Assembly (NCBI GenBank): GCA_004213955.1
Contig: SGZL01000007.1
Location: 1-42,906 of the forward strand
DNA from: Gammaproteobacteria bacterium
GTDB taxonomy: Bacteria; Pseudomonadota; Gammaproteobacteria; Magnimaribacterales; AG-339-G14
DNA: 42,906 nt
Direction: 5' to 3'
The notes under the pieces are model-generated. The model did no database searches and was not told the DNA's origin. It saw only the letters and a program-made list of their open reading frames with translations. Shown piece after piece: positions 1 through 7,486 of the stretch. Every line of letters begins with the position of its first letter. Position 1 is the first letter of the stretch. Position numbers and translations under genes: made by a program.

Positions 1-172
1 TAATTGATACAGAAACAGGTACATTAATAATCGGCACTGGAGTTTTAAGTGCATTGACTTGGTCAGAATAAAGAACATTACCTCTTACAGTTAATTCTTC
101 TTGTGCAAACAAGCCACTTGAAATAAAAATTCCACCTGCTACAAGCAAGTTAGATAAAAATATTTTTTTTAT
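1..172 (-). CDS. TonB-dependent outer-membrane receptor, N-terminal part (continues beyond window)
   Basis: This is the 5' end of a gene running off the left edge; about 57 codons are visible. The reading frame encodes a classical signal peptide (positive start KK, hydrophobic core, LFAQ cleavage region), then ELTVRGNVLYSDQVNALKTP and a VPVSVSI segment, which resembles the start of the plug domain of TonB-dependent siderophore or metal receptors. The frame is closed two codons upstream by TAA, so the only possible starts are ATA at 172-170, a second ATA, or a TTG at 148 that would remove the basic part of the signal peptide. ATA at 172 lies 6 nt after a GGGGAG ribosome-binding site and begins MKKIFLS, so I choose it despite being non-canonical. 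Two Fur-type boxes overlie its promoter, which suggests an iron-regulated receptor. The substrate cannot be told from this fragment. Confidence 0.72.
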   Translation of the reverse strand, partial: MKKIFLSNLLVAGGIFISSGLFAQEELTVRGNVLYSDQVNALKTPVPIINVPVSVSI

Positions 173-178
173 AAATTA

Positions 179-187
179 CTCCCCTTT
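179..187 (-). promoter_or_regulatory. Ribosome-binding site of the TonB receptor gene
   Basis: On the minus strand this reads AAAGGGGAG, a strong Shine-Dalgarno sequence in a window where such sequences are usually weak. It ends 6 nt before the ATA triplet at 172-170. It decides the start, because no ATG, GTG or TTG lies at a usable distance downstream in the open frame. Confidence 0.65.
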
Positions 188-201
188 AGATAGTTGAGTA
201 A

Positions 202-229
202 ATGATAATGATTCTCATTATTATGACAA
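202..229 (-). promoter_or_regulatory. Predicted sigma-70 promoter of the TonB receptor gene
   Basis: On the minus strand TTGTCA (229-224, 5 of 6 to the -35 consensus) is followed after 16 bp by TATCAT (207-202, 5 of 6 to the -10 consensus). A start near 195 would give a leader of about 23 nt carrying the ribosome-binding site. One Fur-type box covers the spacer and -10 element and a second sits just upstream of the -35, a geometry suited to repression. Confidence 0.55.
204..222. promoter_or_regulatory. Fur box, proximal
   Basis: GATAATGATTCTCATTATT matches the 19-bp Fur consensus (GATAATGATAATCATTATC) at 16 of 19 positions. It overlaps the predicted -10 element and spacer of the receptor gene transcribed leftward. 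Binding of iron-loaded Fur here would be expected to block transcription. Confidence 0.75.
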
Positions 230-231
230 TT

Positions 232-250
232 GATAATGAGAATGATTATT
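232..250. promoter_or_regulatory. Fur box, distal
   Basis: GATAATGAGAATGATTATT matches the Fur consensus at 16 of 19 positions. It lies 28 bp (start to start) from the proximal box, just upstream of the predicted -35 element. The two boxes are near-perfect inverted copies of one another: 201-221 and 233-253 can pair at 20 of 21 positions counting one G-T. Bases 251-336 beyond it are AT-rich and hold nothing else I can identify. Confidence 0.72.
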
Positions 251-336
251 ATTTTTATATATAGAAATAACTACAAGTTATAAAGGTACAAGTAAAAAAA
301 AGGTACTTTTTTAGAAAGTTATTAAATTTTTTGATT

Positions 337-413
<77 letters not shown>

Positions 414-415
414 TA

Positions 416-2215
416 TTATTCGTCTAAGAATCCTTTTAAATGGCCTGATCTTGACGGATGTCTCAATTTTCTGAGTGCTTTCGCTTCAATTTGTCTGATT
501 CTCTCTCTTGTGACATCAAATTGTTTGCCAACCTCTTCTAGAGTGTGATCAGTGTTCATGCCAATGCCAAAACGCATTCTTAATACTTTTGCTTCTCGAG
601 CGGTGAGACTGCCTAAAACTCCACCTGTTGCTTCGATTAAATTCGATTCAGTTGCAGAGTCTATAGGTGAATCTAATAATGGATCCTCAATAAAATCTCC
701 AAGAGTTGTATCGTCCTCATCTCCAATTGGAGTTTCAGTTGAGATAGGCTCTTTCGCTATTTTTAAAACTTTTCTAACTTTGTCTTCGGGCATGTCCATT
801 TTTTCACTCAACTCTTCAGGAGTAGGCTCTCTACCATTTTCCTGAAGCATCTGACGAGAAATTCTGTTCAACTTATTAATAGTTTCAATCATATGCACTG
901 GAATACGAATTGTTCTGGCTTGATCAGCAATGGATCTTGTAATTGCTTGCCTAATCCACCAAGTGGCGTAAGTAGAAAACTTGTAACCTCTTCTATATTC
1001 AAACTTATCTACTGCCTTCATAAGGCCAATATTACCTTCTTGTATTAGGTCTAAAAATTGCAATCCTCTATTAGTGTATTTTTTAGCGATCGAAATAACT
1101 AATCTCAAGTTCGCTTCAATCATATCTTTTTTTGCCCGTCTAATTTTTGTCTCGCCTTTTGTCATCTGAGAGGCTAATAATTTAATTTCTGCGACAGACA
1201 AACCAATTTCTGCTTCGATACCACTTATTCTATTTTGCAGAGTTTTAATATCATCTTTGTGTTCATTCAACTCACCAACATAGTTTTTCTTACTCTTAAA
1301 CACAGGGTCTAAAAATTTTAAATTTGTCTCGTTTTCTCTAAATATATCTAAAAATTCCTTTCTGGGCATTTTGCTTTTTTGAACGCACAAATCATAAATT
1401 TCTTTCTCAATCCCCCTTATTCTTCTGGCCAATAGTCTTGGCCTAAGAGAAATCACTTCAAATCTTTTAGGTGACAATTTTAGAAACTTGAATATATTTC
1501 CTAATTTTTCAAGTTCTTTTGTTGCTTCCTGACTTTCTCTTCCCTTCTGGTCTATTACTTTTTCTGTTTTATTGAATTGTCTTTTCAAAGACGCAAGGCG
1601 CTTTTCTAATTCTTGCATGTCTATTCCAGCGCCGTCATCATCTTCATCCGAATCTTCATCAAGATCCGCATCAGCTCCAGCTTGTGGGCCTGGTACAACT
1701 TCTTCTTCCTCATCCATAAAACCTACGATAATGTCTGAAATTCGTTTGTCTTCTTTTCTAATCAAAGCATACTCAAGTAAAAATTCTTCGATAATTCCAG
1801 GGAATTTAGCGCAAGAATTAAGTAAATCCCTTGCGCCCTCTTCGATGCTCTTAGCAATTACAATTTCACCTTCTCGTGTAAGCAGATCTACAGAGCCCAT
1901 TTCTCTCATGTAAAGCCTAACCGGATCAGTAGTTCTTCCAACTTCTGATTCTATAGCTCCCATTTCATTTTCAGTGGGCTCTGGAGCAACAGGTTGATTA
2001 ATAGCTTCCATTGCGTCGGACCCTTCTTCAGGAGCGTTTTCTAGAACTTGAAGACCTAAGTCGTTTATGGTTTGAATTACTTCGTCTAATTGATCAGGAT
2101 CAGAAACATCTTCAGGGAGGTAATCATTAATGTCTGCAAAAGTTATAAAGCCTTGTTCTCTGCCTTTTTCTATTAGCTCTCGCAGCCCATTATTTTCTAT
2201 ATCTTCATCGTACAT
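416..2215 (-). CDS. rpoD: RNA polymerase primary sigma factor RpoD (sigma-70)
   Basis: The 599-residue housekeeping sigma factor directs RNA polymerase to most promoters. Region 1.1 is at residues 1-75. Region 1.2 ([21 protein letters not shown]) starts near 96. A non-conserved insert follows, with a strongly acidic stretch around 170-200. Region 2 carries the [20 protein letters not shown] and [11 protein letters not shown] core and -10 recognition motifs, region 3 follows, and region 4.2 ends in [20 protein letters not shown]. The start ATG (2215) has AAGGA about 10 nt upstream. It follows dnaG by 67 bp with its own likely -10 TATAAT, and a tRNA follows its stop by 2 bp. The length and ending ([10 protein letters not shown]) are normal for gammaproteobacteria. 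Confidence 0.98.
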   Translation of the reverse strand: MYDEDIENNGLRELIEKGREQGFITFADINDYLPEDVSDPDQLDEVIQTINDLGLQVLENAPEEGSDAMEAINQPVAPEPTENEMGAIESEVGRTTDPVRLYMREMGSVDLLTREGEIVIAKSIEEGARDLLNSCAKFPGIIEEFLLEYALIRKEDKRISDIIVGFMDEEEEVVPGPQAGADADLDEDSDEDDDGAGIDMQELEKRLASLKRQFNKTEKVIDQKGRESQEATKELEKLGNIFKFLKLSPKRFEVISLRPRLLARRIRGIEKEIYDLCVQKSKMPRKEFLDIFRENETNLKFLDPVFKSKKNYVGELNEHKDDIKTLQNRISGIEAEIGLSVAEIKLLASQMTKGETKIRRAKKDMIEANLRLVISIAKKYTNRGLQFLDLIQEGNIGLMKAVDKFEYRRGYKFSTYATWWIRQAITRSIADQARTIRIPVHMIETINKLNRISRQMLQENGREPTPEELSEKMDMPEDKVRKVLKIAKEPISTETPIGDEDDTTLGDFIEDPLLDSPIDSATESNLIEATGGVLGSLTAREAKVLRMRFGIGMNTDHTLEEVGKQFDVTRERIRQIEAKALRKLRHPSRSGHLKGFLDE

Positions 2216-2244
2216 ATATGGTAATCCTTTGAAAAAAGTAAGGA

Positions 2245-2250
2245 ATTATA
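2245..2250 (-). promoter_or_regulatory. Candidate -10 element for an rpoD promoter
   Basis: A perfect TATAAT on the minus strand lies in the 67-bp gap between dnaG and rpoD. A start near 2238 would leave a leader of about 23 nt containing AAGGA. There is no good -35 hexamer; the upstream DNA is a T-run. It would allow rpoD (and the tRNA) to be expressed independently of the upstream operon. Confidence 0.45.
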
Positions 2251-2282
2251 TCTCAAAACTAAAAAAAATTTACTAAATTTAT

Positions 2283-4040
2283 CTATATCTCTTTTAAAAT
2301 TTGTATTTCTGCTTCATCTAAATTATCAAAATTTTCCAAAAGGGTTTTTTTGAAATCAATCTTTTCTTTTTCATTCATTGATCCAGCTAAATATTTAGAC
2401 TTTTGCTTATCTTGGAAGTTTGTTTTGTCATTTCTTTTTAAAAAATTTATTGCTTGAATAATGTATTCTTCAGCAGCGTCTGGAGAAATTAAATTTTTAT
2501 CTTCTGTTAAGTTGATTAAAAAAGTTTTTTGCTCTTCAAATGCGTGGAGTATCATGGGAAAAGTAGGTTTGTCTTTACCTCTAAGAAAATTTATAAATTT
2601 TGATAAAAAGCCATCATCGGGTTTCATTAAAAAATTTAACGCCTCTAGATGAGACAATTCAGGACTTTCAATAAGTGTTTTAATTATACTTTTTGTAACT
2701 TTATCGAATTCATAATCAGATTCTTTTTCTTCTGAAACTTTGATTTTCTTTCTTTGGGGGGTGACTTTAATTTCTTCTTCAAGTTTGATATCTACTTTCT
2801 TAGAAAATTCTTGAATTAAAATATTTTTATAATTACTTCCGGGCATAGATGAAATTAAACTCATAAATTCCTTTGATGCAGCTGCTTTGTTCTCAATAGA
2901 ATCATCGTATTTATTTAAAACTAACTCAAAAAGATAATCCGAAAGAACTTTTGAAGATTCTATTCTTTTTTCAAATTCTTCTTTTCCTTCTTTCTCTAAT
3001 AGGCTGGAAGGATCTTCGTTGTCAGGAAGAAATAGAAATTTAAGAATTTTTCCATCCCTGACGACAGGCAGAGAAATTTTCATAGCAGATTCAGCAGCTT
3101 TCAATCCAGCTTCATCTCCATCAAAACAAAAAACTACTTCATCAACATGACTGAATAATTTTTCTAAATGATTTTTGCTAGTTGCAATTCCAAGTGTTGC
3201 AACCGCATATTTAATACTTTTTGAAAAAAGAGATAAAACGTCGGTATAACCTTCAACAACAATTACTTTTTTTAAACTTCTATTATTTTTTAAAACTTCA
3301 TGCAATCCATATAATTCTTTACCCTTTTTAAATACTTCATTCTCTGGAGAATTAAGATATTTAGGCATCTCTTCTTCAATTACTCTTCCCCCAAATCCAA
3401 TCACATGGCCTTTTTTTGATTTAATGGGAAAAATTATTCTATTTCTAAATCCATCGTATATTTTATTTTTTTCACTCTTTTTAAAAAGGCCTACTTCATC
3501 ATTGATAAATTCTTTTTTATTTATGCTTGTAAAATGATCATGTAAATTTGCCCAACCTTCTGGGGCAAAGCCAATGTCGAATTCGCTAATAACTTCAGCG
3601 CTGATCCCTCTATTTAAAAGATAATCATTTACTAACTTTCCCTTACGATTCTTAGAAATCTGACTTACAAAATAATCTTTAGCAGCAATGTTTGCATCTA
3701 TGATTTTTTTATATTTTTCGAAAGATTCGCCATGTATCTTCTTAGGAAGCTCAAGACCAGCATTTGCTGCCAGAGTTTCAACAGCATCTAAGAAATCTTT
3801 AGATTGGTAATTCATTAGAAACCCAATAGCATTCCCAGAAGCTCGACATCTAAAACAGTAATAAAATTGCTTTTGAGAACTCACACTGAAAGATGGATTA
3901 TTTCCATCTTCACAAAATGGACACAAAGACCAATGATCTTTTCCTTTTTTTTGCAAAGGTATATATGAGTCTATTAGAGAAACAACATCTGTTTCATCTA
4001 GAACTCTTTGAATAAAACTATCAGGTAAAAAACCAGCCAT
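2283..4040 (-). CDS. dnaG: DNA primase DnaG
   Basis: This 585-residue primase makes the RNA primers for replication and binds DnaB helicase through its C-terminus. The N-terminal zinc ribbon has C40, C43, C62 and C65. The second ligand is Cys (CPFC) where most DnaG proteins have His (CPFH), giving a CCCC site. The catalytic core and TOPRIM domain follow, with VVEGYTDVLSLF (about 261-272) and FCFDGDEAGLKAAE (about 303-316). The C-terminal DnaB-interacting region is lysine- and glutamate-rich and poorly conserved. The ATG directly abuts the ruvX stop codon. rpsU, its usual upstream neighbour, is about 26 kb away in this window. Confidence 0.97.
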   Translation of the reverse strand: MAGFLPDSFIQRVLDETDVVSLIDSYIPLQKKGKDHWSLCPFCEDGNNPSFSVSSQKQFYYCFRCRASGNAIGFLMNYQSKDFLDAVETLAANAGLELPKKIHGESFEKYKKIIDANIAAKDYFVSQISKNRKGKLVNDYLLNRGISAEVISEFDIGFAPEGWANLHDHFTSINKKEFINDEVGLFKKSEKNKIYDGFRNRIIFPIKSKKGHVIGFGGRVIEEEMPKYLNSPENEVFKKGKELYGLHEVLKNNRSLKKVIVVEGYTDVLSLFSKSIKYAVATLGIATSKNHLEKLFSHVDEVVFCFDGDEAGLKAAESAMKISLPVVRDGKILKFLFLPDNEDPSSLLEKEGKEEFEKRIESSKVLSDYLFELVLNKYDDSIENKAAASKEFMSLISSMPGSNYKNILIQEFSKKVDIKLEEEIKVTPQRKKIKVSEEKESDYEFDKVTKSIIKTLIESPELSHLEALNFLMKPDDGFLSKFINFLRGKDKPTFPMILHAFEEQKTFLINLTEDKNLISPDAAEEYIIQAINFLKRNDKTNFQDKQKSKYLAGSMNEKEKIDFKKTLLENFDNLDEAEIQILKEI

Positions 4041-4451
4041 TTATAATTGTTCCCTCATAAATGATTCTAATATTAGTTTAGCAGCATAGCCATGAGATTC
4101 ATTTAAAGAACTAATGTTATTGTTTCTTTGTTCAATTTTGTATTCCGCAGAAGTAAAATTTTCATCTTGAAAAAAGATATCTACTTCTTCTATTTGAGAT
4201 GCAATTTTTTTTGAGAACTTTTCTATTTGTCTACACATTTTGTTTTTAGAGCCATCAGAATTAAAGGGCATCCCAAAAACAATTTTGTTAACCTCCCACT
4301 CTTCGCAAATATCTATGATTTTTTGTGACAGCTGCGCTTTTTCTTTATAAGAAAAGGAAAAAAAATTCACAGAAGCTTTGGTTAAAGAGTTTCCTAAAGC
4401 AAACCCAACGTTTTTGGTTCCAAAATCTACTCCCAAAAGTTTAACAGTCAT
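4041..4451 (-). CDS. ruvX: Putative pre-16S rRNA nuclease RuvX/YqgF
   Basis: This 136-residue RNase H-fold protein belongs to the family that trims the 5' end of 16S rRNA precursor. The first acidic motif GVDFGTK is present with D9, then KIVFGMPFNSDGS and FFQDENFTSAE. The C-terminal motif reads SHGYAAKLILESF, where family members normally have an Asp two residues before the AA or SA pair; here that position is His120, with Glu118 nearby. I start it at the ATG at 4451, which overlaps the TGA of the upstream tonB-like gene as ATGA, rather than at the longer frame from 4475. In Pseudomonas it follows gshB-tonB-yqgE; yqgE is absent here. Confidence 0.9.
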   Translation of the reverse strand: MTVKLLGVDFGTKNVGFALGNSLTKASVNFFSFSYKEKAQLSQKIIDICEEWEVNKIVFGMPFNSDGSKNKMCRQIEKFSKKIASQIEEVDIFFQDENFTSAEYKIEQRNNNISSLNESHGYAAKLILESFMREQL

Positions 4452-5002
4452 ATCTTTGGAGCTCCAAAATTCCAATCTCTAACGATTGTTATTTCATTAA
4501 AATCTTTCATAGATTCATTAAAGGGAGTGAACGGTGAAGCCATTTTAAGTATTTCTATAGCCACATTGTCCAGAATTTCTTCTCCAGAAGATCTTATAAG
4601 TTTATAGTTGATAAGCTCTCCATCAGAATTCAATGTAGCCGAAAGTCTTAAAGAAGTTGAATTGGGCTGTTTTAAATATTTTTTAAAAGCAGAGTTACCT
4701 ATGCTTTCTATTTGTCTTTGCCATGCACTTACATACAAATTTGCAGCCGTATCAATTTCTTTTTCCGTAATAAGTTTTTTTGAATATTCTAAATCGTTTT
4801 CTGAAGATTCTAATCCAAAATTTTTATTAGCTGTTTCTAAATTAATTTGTGCATCAAATTCTTTAAACTTAGAAAAATTTAAATTTATGCTCACAAAATT
4901 GGTATCAATATTATTTAAGTTAGAAATGAAACTTAGCCCGGTTAAAAAAAAGAAATGAAGGCTAAATGAAATAAGAAGAAAAGCATAAATTTTTAATTTC
5001 AT
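4448..5002 (-). CDS. TonB-family energy-transducer-like protein
   Basis: This 184-residue protein has a short cytoplasmic start (MKLK), one membrane segment at about 5-27, then a periplasmic part. Residues about 85-184 fit the TonB C-terminal domain: YVSAWQRQIESIGN, ATLNSDGELINYKLIRSSG, LDNVAIEILKMASPFTPF. TonB proteins couple the proton gradient to outer-membrane receptors through ExbB/ExbD. The Pro/Lys-rich linker that normally spans the periplasm is missing; the intervening 50 residues are ordinary. No exbB or exbD is adjacent. It lies between gshB (shared TAATG) and ruvX (ATGA), as tonB3-type genes do in Pseudomonas. Whether it drives receptor transport or has another role is open. Confidence 0.72.
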   Translation of the reverse strand: MKLKIYAFLLISFSLHFFFLTGLSFISNLNNIDTNFVSINLNFSKFKEFDAQINLETANKNFGLESSENDLEYSKKLITEKEIDTAANLYVSAWQRQIESIGNSAFKKYLKQPNSTSLRLSATLNSDGELINYKLIRSSGEEILDNVAIEILKMASPFTPFNESMKDFNEITIVRDWNFGAPKI

Positions 5003-5937
5003 TAAAATATGTCACTCAACTGATCAATTAAAACTTTAGCCAGGTTTTCTTCCGTTTGATCCAACAGTTCTCTAAAACATGTCGGGCAGGTGATATTGAT
5101 TTCGGTCAAGAAGCCTCCAACAATATCTAATCCGGCGATATATATACCCTCCTTAAGAAGATCGTCTTTAACAAGATTTGCTATTTCAATATCTCTTGTA
5201 TTGAGTGGTTCAGTCTTGGCTGTTCCTCCTATAGCTAAATTTCCTCTGAAATCTCCCTCAGGGGGTATTCTCAAAACAACTGAATTTGGCAAATTTCCAT
5301 TAACTAATAGAATTCTTCGATCTCCAGAATATACGTTATCAATAAACTTTTGCATCATTACCATTTCAGAACTTTTTTCAGTAACTTGTTTTAAAACTTC
5401 AGAACTATTTTCAAGTGTAACTATTTTTATTCCATCTCCACCCATTAAGCCTAAAGGCTTTAATACTATTTTTTTATGTGCGTTTACAAACTCTTCCATC
5501 AAGTTTACGTTGGACGTAACAATGGTGTCGGTAATTAAATCCGGATAATTTAAAATAGATAATTTTTCGTTAAATGTTCTTAAACTTGAAGGCTTATTTA
5601 TAACTTTTAAACCTTTATTTTCTGCAGCTTCTAAAACGTAAGTATTATTCACAAAATTCATATCAAAAGGCGGGTCTTGTCTCATCAAAATCAAATCTAA
5701 AGAATTTAGCTTAATTTTTTGAATTGCTTGCAAATCAAACCATTTATTTTCATTCATATAGACATTAACTTTTTGGCATACTGCCATTGGTGTCTGATTT
5801 GAAAAAAATAAATTGTCCTTGTTAATGTAAAAAAGTTCTTTGCCTTGATTTTGTAATTCATGCATCAATAGCAAAGTTGAATCTTTTTTAAAATTAATCT
5901 CAGAAATTGGATTCATTACTATTCCAATTTTATTCAT
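5002..5937 (-). CDS. gshB: Glutathione synthetase
   Basis: This 311-residue ATP-grasp ligase joins glycine to gamma-glutamylcysteine, the last step of glutathione synthesis in the cytoplasm. The N-terminal domain starts KIGIVMNPISEINFKKDST. DLILMRQDPPFDMNF (about 81-95) and the NKPSSLRTFNEKL region match the family. The ATP-grasp shows VLKPLGLMGGDGI (about 157-169), RRILLVNGN, PPEGDFRGNLAIGG (about 225-238) and the metal-ligand motif AGLDIVGGFLTEINIT (about 268-283). The length is normal. It abuts rsmE upstream and shares TAATG with the tonB-like gene. gshA is not in this window. Confidence 0.96.
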   Translation of the reverse strand: MNKIGIVMNPISEINFKKDSTLLLMHELQNQGKELFYINKDNLFFSNQTPMAVCQKVNVYMNENKWFDLQAIQKIKLNSLDLILMRQDPPFDMNFVNNTYVLEAAENKGLKVINKPSSLRTFNEKLSILNYPDLITDTIVTSNVNLMEEFVNAHKKIVLKPLGLMGGDGIKIVTLENSSEVLKQVTEKSSEMVMMQKFIDNVYSGDRRILLVNGNLPNSVVLRIPPEGDFRGNLAIGGTAKTEPLNTRDIEIANLVKDDLLKEGIYIAGLDIVGGFLTEINITCPTCFRELLDQTEENLAKVLIDQLSDIF

Positions 5938-6642
5938 TCAATTTGCCCCGTTTATAACCTTCAACATTGATAATACTACTATTGGCATCGATTCTGTTTT
6001 AATTATTAAATCACCGCAATTAACACCGACAAAATTCTTTTGCTTTAAAAAACTTTCCTCGTCACTGGAAAACCCTCCTTCAGGGCCGATGACCAAATCA
6101 ATTGCAGAAAATTCTTTTATATTTCCAATAAAAAGTTTTGCTTTGGGATCTAAAAAATATTTAGATTTATTATTTGAATTCTCTACCCAGTTTTCTAATT
6201 TCATTTGAGAGATTTTTGGTATCCAATTTAATCCAGACTGTTCACAAGAACTTGAAGATATTGAATTCCACCTAATAACTTTTTCTTCTTTTAAATTACG
6301 TAGTTTGGTTCTGCTAGTCATCAGAGAAGTTAAAGACGTAACTCCCATCTGAGAGGAATCTTTAACAACTTTATCGAAATTTCTTATGTTCGAAACTCCT
6401 AAGTTAATTTCTGGAGAAATTTCTTTTTCTTGAGTTATTTTTTCGTGAATTTTTAATGTTAATGTGTCACGTCCAAGATTTTCTACAACTCCGACTGTAA
6501 CTTTTCCTTTGCCATTGAAGATTTCAACCTTCTTTCCTATATTTAGTTTTAAAACTTTTAAGTGATTAAATGCTTTTGCAGTTAAATCTACTTTAGAATT
6601 TTCTTTAAAGTCATCAGGATAATATATCCTTGGTATTCTCAT
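5938..6642 (-). CDS. rsmE: 16S rRNA m3U1498 methyltransferase RsmE
   Basis: This 234-residue SPOUT-class methyltransferase modifies U1498 of 16S rRNA in the assembled 30S subunit. The start MRIPRIYYPDDF is typical, an N-terminal PUA-like domain covers about 1-70, and the SPOUT knot includes DLVIGPEGGFSSDEESF (about 182-198) and a C-terminal VNCGDLIIKTESMP. In most homologues this last motif is LGxRILRxETA, so the knot is somewhat divergent. It is the first gene of the leftward rsmE-gshB-tonB-ruvX-dnaG-rpoD run. Only 37 bp separate it from the divergent phosphatase gene. Confidence 0.93.
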   Translation of the reverse strand: MRIPRIYYPDDFKENSKVDLTAKAFNHLKVLKLNIGKKVEIFNGKGKVTVGVVENLGRDTLTLKIHEKITQEKEISPEINLGVSNIRNFDKVVKDSSQMGVTSLTSLMTSRTKLRNLKEEKVIRWNSISSSSCEQSGLNWIPKISQMKLENWVENSNNKSKYFLDPKAKLFIGNIKEFSAIDLVIGPEGGFSSDEESFLKQKNFVGVNCGDLIIKTESMPIVVLSMLKVINGAN

Positions 6643-6679
6643 TCAGTTATTATTCATAATCTCGACAAAAAATTAAACT

Positions 6680-7237
6680 ATGACAAAAATTATATTAGTC
6701 AGACATGGAGAAGCGTCTGCTTCTTGGGAAGAATCTTCGGACCCTGGGTTAAGCAATTTGGGAATCAATCAAGCTGAAGAATGTTCTAGCATTTTGCTTA
6801 AGCTTGAAGATATTGATAATTTTGATTTGAAAAGCAGCCCTTTAAAGAGAGCTATAGAAACTGCAGAAAAACTAAAAATAAAGCTCAATAAGAATCTATT
6901 GATTGACCCTGCATTTGCCGAAATTCCATCACCTGGAGTCTCTTTGCAAAACAGACAACAATGGTTAAAGGAGATTTTTAATCAAAAGGTAGACGAGCTT
7001 GAGAAACCTCAAAAAAATTGGCATAAAAAAATAATTTCTGAAATTAAAAAAATTGAAAAACCAACAATAATTTTTTCCCATTTTATGGTGATAAATACTA
7101 TAGTAGCTCATATAGAAAAAAATCCATCTATGGTCTGTTTTTACCCAGATAATTGTTCAATAACTGAATTAAATAAAAAAGAAAATGAAATCGAGTTATT
7201 GAGTTTAGGAAACCAACTATCCTCAACTATTAACTAA
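6680..7237 (+). CDS. Histidine phosphatase superfamily protein (phosphoglycerate mutase-like/SixA-like)
   Basis: This 185-residue protein has the catalytic LVRHGEA motif at residues 6-12, where H9 would be the phospho-accepting histidine. A second arginine motif SSPLKRAIETAEKL lies at about 55-68 and the second catalytic histidine is in IFSHFMVINT. It is shorter than glycolytic phosphoglycerate mutase and resembles small SixA-like or broad-specificity phosphatases. The substrate cannot be predicted. It precedes fis by 2 bp and probably shares its promoter in the 37-bp divergent gap. Confidence 0.85.
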   Translation: MTKIILVRHGEASASWEESSDPGLSNLGINQAEECSSILLKLEDIDNFDLKSSPLKRAIETAEKLKIKLNKNLLIDPAFAEIPSPGVSLQNRQQWLKEIFNQKVDELEKPQKNWHKKIISEIKKIEKPTIIFSHFMVINTIVAHIEKNPSMVCFYPDNCSITELNKKENEIELLSLGNQLSSTIN

Positions 7238-7239
7238 AA

Positions 7240-7485
7240 ATGGCGGCAAACGAAGAAAAAAAAACTCTTAAATATCAAGTAGGTCTGTCGATGAGGAGAT
7301 ATTTCAAAAATTTAGATGGAAACAAGGCAAAAGATATTTTTGAAATGGTTATGAAAGAAGTTGAAAAACCTCTGTTAGAGGAAGTAATGATTCACTGCAA
7401 TTGGAATCAATCTGAAGCCAGCAAAATGTTAGGTATAAACAGAGGAACTCTTAGAACAAAATTAAAAGTCCACAAACTTATTTAA
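7240..7485 (+). CDS. fis: Fis-family DNA-binding protein
   Basis: This 81-residue nucleoid protein has the Fis C-terminal helix-turn-helix: NWNQSEASKMLGINRGTLRT at residues 50-69. The dimer-forming helices are at about 15-47, including EKPLLEEVM. E. coli Fis has 98 residues; this one lacks about the first 17, the part that forms the mobile beta-hairpin arms contacting Hin/Gin recombinases. DNA bending and transcription roles should be kept. Placement just before purH (1 bp gap) matches the fis-purH-purD order of pseudomonads. Confidence 0.92.
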   Translation: MAANEEKKTLKYQVGLSMRRYFKNLDGNKAKDIFEMVMKEVEKPLLEEVMIHCNWNQSEASKMLGINRGTLRTKLKVHKLI

Positions 7486-7486
7486 A

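Noticed and set aside
262-336. Possible terminator after the tRNA built from GGTAC repeats and A/T runs
   Set aside because: The repeats pair over only about 4 bp and there is no G+C-rich stem, so a terminator cannot be supported.
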